Shown here piece by piece: positions 13,536-24,195 of a stretch of DNA of 64,000 nucleotides. Each line of letters starts with the position of its first letter. Within the stretch, counting starts at the first letter, position 1. The translations under genes were made by a program, and so were the position numbers. The stretch is from Trichoplax sp. H2 (Eukaryota > Placozoa > Uniplacotomia > Trichoplacea): NCBI GenBank assembly GCA_003344405.1, contig NOWV01000095.1, positions 1 to 64,000 on the forward strand, written 5' to 3'. The notes beneath the pieces are model-generated. The model did not search any database. It was given only the letters and a program-made list of their open reading frames with translations, and was not told the origin of the DNA.

Positions 13536-15724
13536 CTATTCCTCATGTCTATTTTCTACACTGTTCTTTACCATTTCGATTGCTCTGTCAACTTCTTCAG
13601 GATCACCTGATATAACTATAGCACGGGTAGTTGTTCCAGGTTGAGGTTGTCTAGCTATCCGTACTTGACAATCGCATTGGTTCCTAGTAAAATAATTATT
13701 AATGAAATACTTCAGATTATTAAGCGATCTTCGTACTAGGATTAGCAAATACATATTTGTAAATGCAATTTTATCATAATCAATTATATCTAACCGAATT
13801 TTAGTTATATTATTTCCACGTTGTCCAATGACAGCTCCGACGTGCTGTAAGGAATAAAATGAAAATCATTGTTGACGATGTTCTATCATTTTACGGAATA
13901 TCATTATATACAATCAAACAAAGCATACTTACATCATTTTCAACTAATAAGTGCTTACTGACCAAGGCTTTGCCTGTTGATAACAAGAAATAAGTAACAA
14001 AAATAAATCATACATGATATTGTGTGTCTAGAATTAGAAAGAGTATGCAATTGAATATTACAGCACTTTCTAACCTGTTTCATTGTATCTTTCTAGCAAT
14101 ATATTCAATCTGTAAGGAAATAGAAATACATTTTTAACAAGCTATAGCTTCGGGGTTATAGCACGATATACTCGTATATTTATAATTGCTCTGTACATTT
14201 GCTATTTTTATTTTCAGTACAGTAAATAATGCCTTGATAAGATCTACAATTGTAACTTTAACGTCAGGTTAGGTACCGAAACTCATAGTAGTACAATGAC
14301 ATAAACATATTTACTAATTAAGCATTCTAAAGGCATGGTTAGAAAAGTGAGGCAGGCGCCAAGTTACCTGCTCTGTATTAACTCTTTCGCCAAGTCAACG
14401 TCTTTGGAAGGACCATAAATACAGACTTCTCGTTTACAGGACTCTTCGTCTATGAAATCTTCAATTTTAATGCTGCATCCAGACTGCTTCCTAAAATGTA
14501 AAGCATTCCAATAAGATCTTACAGGCAGTGAAGATAACATGCGTCACAATTATTGCCATCATCTATACATGTTTAAAATTATCTTAATTAGCAATCTGCA
14601 CAACATTCCAACGTAAGTCATGATAGTAGCTCCATTAATACAGAGTCACTGCAAGTGAAAATGAATCCTATAACCCAGTACACATCATTAGTGGGTATAC
14701 ACATATAGTATACTATACCTAATGCCTCCAATTATATTTCCAGCACGACCAATCAGACCACTAACAAACTGAAAGTGAAATCAATTAATTTTGTTAATGC
14801 AAATAATGAATGGAAGCTTATAGTCCAGCAAAATAATTTTCTAAGGCAGGCAAGCCCTACATGGCTAATAGTTCCAACATAATACAGTTGCTACAATGTA
14901 TTGGTAAATTACAACTTATAAATTAGAAGTGAAGAGGAAAGAAACGATTCAGAAGTACAAAATGACATCGGCAGCTCATTATCAATTTCTTACTTACCAA
15001 ATCTTCGACCAAAAAACGATGCGTTATTAAGCCACTTCGCGATTCTGGCGGAATGCCGCTAGATTCAGTATTAATATCTAAGAGTCGAACAAGATATCAT
15101 AAATAAATTTAGTAACTACACGTAGCTGCTATATACTGTATTCACAGATAGAACAAATGTGATGATGATAGCACTGCTATCCGAACGTGAGGCTACGAAT
15201 GTGTACGAAATGATGAGGTCTGATTACAAGACACTACGTATCTATAGTATATACCAACAAGTCAATAATATTAGTTCTACCATGCATACTTTAGTTTCCA
15301 TTGACGACAGTAGCGTGCCGTAAACGATTATCGGTGACACGGTCAAGTGAATTTCGGTAAAAATTGGCACAGGTAAAAATGGCTGACGTAAAACACTAAC
15401 TAGATATATCACTTAAATTACAATCTTACCATGTATAATTCTGAACAAGATTATGCTACAGTATATTGTCAAATTTTCAACCCGAATTAAGTACAGTAGT
15501 TGAGCTAACGATACTCGTCTACTACTGGAAGATACTAAGTGAAATTAAACCGTAATCAAACTAAATTTGTTACTCCTAAAGCTACAACACTTATTCAAAT
15601 ACAGAATCTAGAAGGAAAATTTACAAATTAACCTTCATTAAATCTCTGATTAGGAATTAGACCGTTTTCCACTGGTACCACTTTTACCTGTGGCATTATT
15701 ACCGTTCACCACAGTGTAGTACAT
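13536..15724 (-). CDS. Small protein with two tandem KH domains
   Basis: Predicted RNA- or ssDNA-binding protein of 187 aa. Exons in transcription order: 15724-15688, 15077-14998, 14768-14719, 14490-14368, 14109-14075, 13973-13933, 13844-13795, 13683-13536 (TAG stop). All introns are GT-AG and phases match throughout. Domain 1 has the core GLIGRAGNIIGGIR (GRAG loop) followed by SIKIEDF and a GPSKDVDLAKELI helix. Domain 2 has AVIGQRGNNITKIR (GQRG loop) followed by VRIARQ and GDPEEVDRAIEMV. The protein is little more than the two domains, with a short polar N terminus and a charged C terminus. The first exon (12 codons and one base) is the least certain part: it supplies an ATG and the needed phase. 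Both domains are split at the same place, after the GXXG helix. I cannot assign it to FUBP, PCBP, TDRKH or another named KH family. Confidence 0.85.
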
Positions 15725-17099
15725 TGAACCTTTTTCAGTTTACAACAGACTATACTGTATATATGCCTACGCATAGCTATCATTCAAATTTGGAAAGTTG
15801 AACGATCGGTTCCTTCACGCATTTTATTTAAGGTAAAACTGTGACGAGTCTATCCAATGTTAACAGTGTTAGTAAAACGGTCGGGAAAGGAGACGTGATA
15901 ATCAATTACAATATCCTTCGTTTCTTACCAGTGCATAAATATCGGTTGGTTATCGTTGCGATACTTGGAACCTAAGAAAGAAAGAAATTCGATTTAGAAG
16001 GTTTAGTCAGTCTAGATCATGCTTGATGATTGAATACTGCACGACCATCCGTAGAATGTGTACGTAGCTACGTTATGATTGATTTTATCAAGTTTGAATA
16101 CATATGGAGTACAAATGATCAGCTTGGTAGCAATAGTGATCGAGGAGAAAGTCGACATGTCTAATGAATCGTTGATTCCCATGCTTGGATGGAAAAAAAA
16201 AATGTCATATGCATGACCTGATACTGCAGCTGGACAAATTGCAACATTGACAGCACACGTGCGATATCCTATATAGTACAGTATAGTGCTACAGTACGTT
16301 TCAAGCTACAAGTTCAAGTCATCTTTGAAAGGTAGAATAGCAGCCAAAGTGGAAAAAGATTATTGTTCAGATAGTAGGAAATGATGCCAATTAGTTTGCT
16401 CCTAGAATGCCTTGTATACTATATCGCAATTAAGAGTCATCTAGTAGTAAGATATCGTCATCCGATCACTAATTGTCGCTATTGCTAGTAAGCCCATAAG
16501 GTATGAGCAAAGCGTTGGATGCAAGCACGCATCCAGCTTGTCGAGATTCTTACCAACCATGCGATACAGTAAAAGCAGATCGATATCGTCTATTATAAGC
16601 GTATTACTATTGCAAATGAGCTAGGATATCGCTTTCCTCTTCAATGAGTTGCCAATGTCACTGCGTGTAGGGGTTGATTGCGAGCGAGCTATACCGAAAT
16701 GAAATGTATCCGGTATTCTTATCCTGTCTAGTAGATCATGATTCTTCCATGCAGTACCTTGCAACACTTAACTCTATCCAATGGCATTGATCATTGACTT
16801 ACATGAGATTTGATTACATTATTTCTTGCAAGCTCTGTTAGCACTTTACATTGAAGATTTGGCCTAGCATTGCGCCACAGAGGCCTTAGCATTCCAATTA
16901 AACTCATTCTACAACGGAAAATTCAATTTGTCTTGACAGCAATCCAAGAAGAGAAATGGCCACAACGATTTGACTACAGTTGTCTTCAGTCACGCATTCA
17001 GTCAGCAAGTGTAGTATCACGTGTAGCTGCTGCAAATTGATATGGCTATAAAAGTGCAAGCCGACCATTTGGCTTGTTATTTGACTGTATCAGAAGACT

Positions 17100-17355
17100 A
17101 GAACGAGACGCTATACTGTACTGTATGCATCCTAGTCTACAGTACGACGGATACTGTACGTACAGTACTGTACCGTAGTAGAAGACCAGGACCGATCGCT
17201 CTTGGACGGACAGACCTTTTCTGCCTCATCTTGTCCAAATATTGCTTCAAACACTTCGTTATGACACGACCTTAGTATGTCCACGGTTGATTTTAAAGTT
17301 GCTGATTTCTATTCAATTTAGTAATGCAGTACTGTATACTGTACTGTACCGTGAA
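17100..17355. repeat. TACTGTAC/GTACAGTA palindromes
   Basis: Clusters at about 17112-17178 and 17325-17355 consist of tandem or inverted TACTGTA and TACAGTA steps. They are the same family as the islands near 5.4, 35.5 and 53 kb and sit just upstream of the three-unit tandem array at 17.57 kb. No coding function is apparent. Confidence 0.65.
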
Positions 17356-17570
17356 GTCTTATTACTGTGTATGGCCAGTTAAAAGTTTGAGACCTGACTA
17401 ATAGAGTCATTATATAATACTGTATTTATGTTTAACGCACAGCTAGGAGTGCAGATTCGGTTAGTTCTGCTTGAGAAAGAGTTATATAAGGTCATCGATG
17501 TTATTTAACTTCGTAGCAGTGATTTAAAAAAACAGACACGGAAGATCCATGTCCATACTACGCACTGTAA

Positions 17571-18030
17571 GCAGCCATTTTTCGACGACCTCATGTTGTA
17601 AGGAAAGTCCGTCTGTCTGTAGAGGTACACTACAGTACTGTTATCTTCTCTTACAGTCTACTGTACTGTACAGTACAGTACAGTACAGTTCAGTATGAGG
17701 AAAACCTACTGTAATGTTTCACTAGTTACAGTACAGTACAGTACAGTATGTTATCATTTAAGCAGCAAGTTTTCGACGACCTCATTTTGTACGGGAAGTC
17801 CGTCTATCTGTCGAGGTACAGTACAATACAGTACACTGTACTGTACTGTATGAGGAAAACCTACTGTACAGTACAGTAATGTACTGTAAGCAGCAAGTTT
17901 TCGTCGACCTCATGTTGCACGGAAAGTCCATCTGTCTGTAGAGGTACAGTATAAGGAAACCTACAGTACAGTATTAATGTTACACTAGCACTGTACCGGA
18001 ATCTTCCCCTACAGTCTACTGTACTGTGCC
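17571..18030. repeat. Three-unit diverged tandem repeat
   Basis: Three copies begin at 17571, 17762 and 17890 with GCAGC(C/A)A and continue through a shared block that includes TCGACGACCTCAT and GTCCGTCTGTCTGT. Each copy then runs into a TACTGTACAGTA palindromic tract and an AGGAAA(A)CCTAC block. Unit lengths are about 191, 128 and 140 bp; the length differences come mainly from the palindromic tract. A TCTTCTCTTACAGTCTACTG block recurs at about 17645 and, diverged, at 18000. The structure is that of a local tandem amplification and not of a transposon with recognisable ends. Confidence 0.85.
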
Positions 18031-20720
18031 AAAAAATGACGCATGGTTAAGGTCATCTGTTAGCGTGTCACCGTCTAAGTTAATATAAACAGTAGTGTAG
18101 CGTATGGTGAGTTAGGACACCTACCCATACAGTAGTTCAGTTTGCAAGAAGTAAGAAGTCACTTCTTAGAATGATGCTCGTACTGTACTGTATCGTTGCT
18201 GATTGGTAAGGATAAGTCTCTATTGGCTATCAGGATAACAATCTCCTGTTTCTTAGGCAATGTCTGCTTATACGCGTATATAGATATCCCACTCACGTAG
18301 CTCGCTAAAAATGGAGACCAAGAAAAGTTAAATAAAATGTCCACTGTTGCAAGAGCAATACGAGTTAGGGTGCCATGAATGAATGAAATTGCTTGATATT
18401 GACAAGCAAAGAAATGCTAGTGATTATTGTACTGTACGAGCACAGCTCGTATACACTTGTGTTTGAATTACTCTAACTTTATCTAAACATCTTGGTTCGC
18501 CATCAGTTACTTTTAACATCTGACAGCGTAAAACTACGATCTTATCCACTTTATTAGCTTTAACAAGGGACAACGTGGCTTTTTGTCAAATACTAAAATA
18601 TTGAAATGTTGGGTAAAGGAGAAAAAATTGAAAGATGGACTACGATGTTGACATAAATATCACCAGAAAATACAATGTTTATTAGATAGTGGATAATTAT
18701 TACGTAACTAAAATTCTCATACCCTCATATTAGACGCAAAGCGTGATTCTTGCTCTTATACTTAATAGCATCCTATTCTAATCCGGTAGTTCGATTGGTT
18801 TCTTAGTTAAAAATAGATAAGGTACTAGAATAGATGAATCAAGTCTGTTTAGCTAACTATCGTTGGCTACATGGATTCGTTTGTACGTACTTCAGCGAGT
18901 AACCAAACGTATTTTTCTAAGAAATTATTTTACAACTGACTATAAACTAGATTGTGAAAATGCGACAATCATAAATTCAGAAACGATTGAATACGACAAG
19001 AATCGAAATTTGATATTTAGTTTTTTAAGATAGAATCTACGCATATGATCTATTTCTATCATATCGGGATGCTATTCTTTGAATGACTCTTTTACTAGCA
19101 ATACTGATATGATGTATCCATTGTTCCATTAAACATATACTTATGCCAATATGCTTCCTTCATAATGCTATAGCAGTTTCATAAAATTTTTTAGGGATGA
19201 ATAACTTAATCCATAGTTGCATTTTCAAGCTAAATGTTGTATTCTCATAACCAAATTTATGAAATGCCATGCGCTCTACGCAGAACTTAAAGTAGGCAAA
19301 ATAGCATGGCAATGACGGTGAGATGAAATATCGAACAAAGATCCAATCCTGATAAGAACAAAGTTCTTTTTTTCTACTTCTTGCTTAGTAACCGAAACAG
19401 AACCAGTCTATTTCAAAATATAAGTACCATACTGGCCATACTGACTGCATGAAAGGGTTATATACCGTACATATAATAGTAAAGGAGCTCGAAAGCTACA
19501 GTGAAGTGCAGTATAAAATGCTAGCACTAAGCTGCTGAAAGACTTGTTAACGAGCTTGAAATTTCAGTATTATTAATTCAGGTTAGGATCATAATGAATC
19601 GATATCGTCCGATAGAACTGTTTTTTATACAGTCCACTACATTTTACTGAGTGCGGTGACATATGATAAATAAATACAACTATTTCAGTAAATGTCAGAA
19701 ATGGGATTTGCGGTGATCCTATTAAATCATTGCTGGGTAAATATCAATAAAAAATATGAATTATGATGTCTTCAAAATTTTAGAGAGAAATCAAACATAC
19801 CAAATAATATTTTCTCTCTGCAAAAATATTGAATATTGATTAAATCATTGCGTGAATTTACGGCTGCAGTGGAAGCCCTATCAAAGGCAATACCGTACTT
19901 TATTGGGCCAATTTATAGTCCGACATGAGCTCAATATAATGTACTGTAGAGTTAAGAATTCTATATAAGAACCGTACGGTACCGAAATACGTTGATTAAA
20001 CGATTTTGATTCGTCGTCCAACATTCTTTACTGCTAATTGGTGAGTAGACAAAAATGATTAGTTAAAAACAACTCAAACTGTAAGCACTGCGGAAATTCT
20101 CATTTTCAAGTCTCATAACAAGGCTACTTTCTGTATACACAAAACGCGGAATTGTTAAGCTATGTCACGTAATCAGTTATATTAATGAATAAATAAATGG
20201 AGCAATTGTTTTTTCAAGCCTGATAGTAATTAATATTTATATATAATTGTTACAGTAGATCAAGTGATTAAAGTTTAGTACAAAACCACGATAATATGGA
20301 GAGAGTAATAAGTAATAAGTAATCTGATATAAAACCGATGTAAATCATTTATTTCGATGCAATGCATGGTTAAGTATAGCTTACTAGGGTTAAGTTTAAG
20401 TTTTTAAATTTCATTATTTTTAGAGTATTGAAATCATGCGAAATTCAAATTATTTCAACAATTCTACTTATAAACTGGCAAGCTCACATAATTCATATAA
20501 TTTTTGTAAAGTATTCATGGTAAATGTAAGACTTCCAATTCAACATAAATTGTTCGATACCTTCGAAAAAAGTTATTAATACTGACTAGATAAGAAACTT
20601 CTGATAATAGATCATACCGTAATTTTATTCTAGGAATTATATCATATTATCGATAGTAAGGTATAATTCTAGAAGAAGTTGATATAGTAATACTGCACAT
20701 TCAAGACAAAGTAGATCAGA

Positions 20721-21036
20721 AATTAATGCCGTGAAGAGGTATCAACGCAAGTGAATTTCGTTACTCAATTACTATTCTTGGAAAAACACACCGGTAGTCA
20801 CCCCTTGAAATCAAAAGTTGGTACTATAATCAATTAATATTGCAGCGGAGACAGAACTATATGTGCAGTCTAGTAATGTACAGAAATAGCTCACAGACCT
20901 GAAATTAGAATAAGATGATCGTAAATTTCATTTTGTGAGGTTGTAACTATAACTAATCAACAGCGTTGGAAATTATTAATTAAAAATTAATATTGATAAG
21001 GGCTATCAATGCGTACTAAATTTCGTTACTCAATTA
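20721..21036. repeat. Pair of diverged direct repeats
   Basis: A segment of about 50 bp at 20721-20771, ending AATTTCGTTACTCAATTA, recurs at about 20985-21036 with the same ending and a related upstream block (TATCAACGC versus TATCAATGC). The spacing is about 264 bp. No coding context. Confidence 0.6.
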
Positions 21037-21795
21037 AATGATAGACTTAAAAGTGAGGTAGTTTGAAAGCGTTTTGGTTGTAGGCCAAGCATGAAATTCT
21101 TTGACAGCTCATTTAATTTTGAACGAAGTTCACTTTTAAATAGGTTATATACGTATATTATGCAAGGGCAGCCACATGCTGTCAATCTCTAATATACTTC
21201 AGGATCATCTCCGTTAGTTTTGTTTTCAACTAACCATTTTTACTAAAAGAAAGTTTTACCGCCATATTAACAAAGCACTATTAAGAATGCCGCAACAAAC
21301 AATTGAGATAATCATGTACATAACATTCCTGATACTGTCATGACGATATTCGTGATTCGATCATAGAGACATCAAAAATAATTACTAGTCTCCATGGCGT
21401 AATGTTAGATTGTAATGTAAATAACTGTAGTCGCAATCTGATTTTTCCCTATGGAATGCATGCTACTGAATGATAGGAATGCCTCCTTTACTACGGTAAC
21501 CGAATAACACAAAATAACATTTACTGATATGTTGAAAGTTGTTACGCCTATTTTGCAAGACTTTTAAAACTGTATTGGTAATAATGTAAATTGACTATAT
21601 GATAGGAAGATAAGCTATAACCGATGTTTATACGTATCCCTTTACACTGAAAATTAAATAATTTAGATAGATATTATACTTTACATGTTCAACATACAAT
21701 GAGTCAACGGATGAGTCACAATTATGGCAATGTATGACAATGATTGAAAATGCCATTTGTGGTTGTCGTATCAATTTCAGACTAGGAGTTTATTT

Positions 21796-22045
21796 CTTTC
21801 CATGGACAGAACTTGAAATATCTCCTTTTTTCATTACCATCTTCCACCAAGTACTTCCTGTATTAATTTCAACTTAGAAATTTTTTCCTTTTAGTGGGCA
21901 GAACTTGAATCAACTATCTTACCCTTTTTCATTATCCATTATCCATTTCCATCAACTACTTCCCTGCATTAATTTCAATTCGGGAATTTTTCACTTCAGT
22001 GGGCAGAGCTTGAATTATCTTACCCTTTCTTTCATTATCTAGTTG
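21796..22045. repeat. Three-copy tandem repeat, about 92-105 bp
   Basis: Copies are anchored by GG(A/G)CAGA(A/G)CTTGAA at 21804, 21896 and 22001. Each is followed by a pyrimidine-rich TTTCATTA block, and the first two also by a CTTCC...TTAATTTCAA block that leads into the next copy. The pyrimidine runs followed by CAG/TAG resemble splice acceptors, but no open frame continues across them. Confidence 0.75.
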
Positions 22046-23398
22046 CGCGTCGCTGTTAGAGATAACCTTTAATCTTATTGGTAACTAGTAAGCAAAGGTA
22101 AGTTTTTCATTTAAATGTATCTCCTGTACTATGGTTGCTATTTACTAAATCTTTAATGCTTAATTTAATTATCTGCATGTGAGTTAGTCATCTAAATCAA
22201 CAAAAATAATAGAAAGGACAATTTTCAACATGAAGTATTTTCAATTGATTAAATAGTAATAGGGAGGAGACTAAGATCATACTTAATACATTAAGTTAGT
22301 GTATCATACTTTTGTATTATTCGAGCTCTATTGCATCCAAGCGACCACAATTAACAATTTATAGTTTCTCTTTAACGACTATACAATACCATGGGTTTAC
22401 AAAAGCCATATATGGTCAATTATTACCATTCTAAATCATGATTTGATGTCTGCTTTCTAATGTAGGGAAAGACATAATTAACATTTCTACTTTACGTAAT
22501 GCCCAAAATACCGTACGATACGAGTATCAGCAACACTATGCTATGATGTCATGGTAAAATCAAGGAAAAGTCAAATTTTAATATACCTGATTCTAACCGT
22601 AATGATTGAAATCAATTGATGTGATATAGAGTGTAATACCGGCTGGAAATACAACTTGTGTAGGAGTTATTACAGTTTATGTGTTATCATCTTGATACTG
22701 AATGGCCATTTTCAAATCTGGGTTAATTAAGATGTTATTGATATCAATATAGGATCAATTTAATTTCTGAAAAAGTAAAAGTAAAATATTAGGCTGTAAT
22801 TACAATTATTTGATAATCCTATTATATAGTAATCAATGTGTTTACTAGTTGCAATCCTGTCGACTCGATTACTCCCCATACTCATACTAGTGATTCGGAT
22901 TATAAGTTAGTATGGCTAGCGTACGTTATTGATTAATGCACTACCCGATCCGTTAACATTACGTCATTCTATTACAAGTACACTTATGTGCCTATATGAG
23001 TCTATAGGATAATAATGGCCCTTTTTATTTCCAGTACGATAGGAGATTTTGAGTGTAATTTGTTGGCAATCTGCTACAATTGCTTGCCATTGATATCAAT
23101 ATTGCAAGAACGGGATTAAAACCGTTACAATAATAATATGCTATTAACAGTAACACTTTTAGCAAGTTAAAGAACATGTTGCTGATTGATTCCATCAAGA
23201 GTGATTAAAATGTTGTCAGCCAGCATTTGTAGGAGTAGGATTACTGCATAACGATAGTTATTCCTTCTACGCTTATCATATGAAATAATTCAGTACAATG
23301 TATGACTAACACCAACAGTATGGTAGACAGCTCGATCATCAGTAATGTAAATAAATTGCCGTAAATAGCAATATTACTCAGTATTGACAAAACACTAT

Positions 23399-23800
23399 TT
23401 AGGTGTAACCTGATAGTATTGTAGTGGTAACAATGAAATTCTTTGATCTTATCGGCAAAGATATAAAAGACAATAAGGATGATGGCCTATCATTGTTTAA
23501 TGAAATACTGTCATTATCTAAACAAACGATCAATTGTAATGATACAGACATGCTATAAATTAAAGCGAGCTTGACGCAGAGAGGATAAAAGCTTCTGCTC
23601 CATCCAATTTTTTCATTTTCTAAACGATTCCAGTTTCTATTTCTATTCGACTCTTTCTCTACTTTTGCAATTTCATTTTTTTTTAATTTTAAATCTTTTA
23701 TTTTTTCATCTCCATTCCTTTGTTGAAGCTTGGGCGATTTAATATCGAAGGTTAAAGGCGAATATCCAGCAACATTGACTGCAAGTGCTAGATCATTCAT
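23399..23800 (-). CDS. Hypothetical 133-aa ORF, divergent from the L1CAM-like gene
   Basis: An uninterrupted ATG-to-stop frame of 133 codons beginning about 400 bp upstream of the L1CAM-like start on the opposite strand. The first half is polar and Lys/Asn/Glu-rich, looks helical (about residues 28-65), and has balanced codon use. The second half has a hydrophobic patch (CVKLALIYSMSVSLQLIVCL, about residues 75-94) that may be a membrane segment or read-through into an intron: potential GT donors occur within it. I recognise no family. It may be the first exon of a longer gene, a lineage-specific small protein, or chance. Confidence 0.3.
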   Translation of the reverse strand: MNDLALAVNVAGYSPLTFDIKSPKLQQRNGDEKIKDLKLKKNEIAKVEKESNRNRNWNRLENEKIGWSRSFYPLCVKLALIYSMSVSLQLIVCLDNDSISLNNDRPSSLLSFISLPIRSKNFIVTTTILSGYT

Positions 23801-24195
23801 TGCAATTCTCCTTTGCCTGTTCTACGATATCAAAACAGAATCTTGCCAAATCCAAGGTGAATTCAACATTGGGGCCATTTGCGTAAACTGATGAAAAAAG
23901 TTTTCTGTCATTTTATCTCAACTAAACAAGACAGTAATACGTGTAATTTTTGAGCAGTTTAAGGGAAGTGTAATACCATCTTATCTCTTTTCTCTAAATC
24001 ACCTCCCGATTACTTCAATAGCATAATTGCAATTTTGTGGTTGGATTGTAACGGTAGTAACTATCTTTAATTTACAGAAGATTTCATTCAGAAAAGCAAA
24101 TTTACCATACTCTAAGTTCTTTAAATTCTTGCTATACGCGTATTGTTCAATTCGGAATCGAAAACTATTATAATTATTGATACCGTCTAACAGCA
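23801..24195. promoter_or_regulatory. Upstream region of the L1CAM-like gene
   Basis: About 400 bp between the hypothetical minus-strand ORF start and the ATG of the L1CAM-like gene. It must hold the 5' UTR and probably the promoter of the latter. No TATA box or named motif can be assigned with confidence. Confidence 0.3.

Larger units (their letters stand above)
15725..23398. other. Repeat-rich intergenic region, no supported gene
   Basis: About 7.7 kb between two divergently oriented genes. The part at about 16.1-18.1 kb is GC-richer and holds palindromic and tandem repeats; 20.7-21.0 and 21.8-22.0 kb hold other local duplications (listed separately). The remainder is AT-rich. The one ORF above 60 codons (18159-18344, minus) begins at a non-ATG codon and has no recognisable domain. 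Confidence 0.5.
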
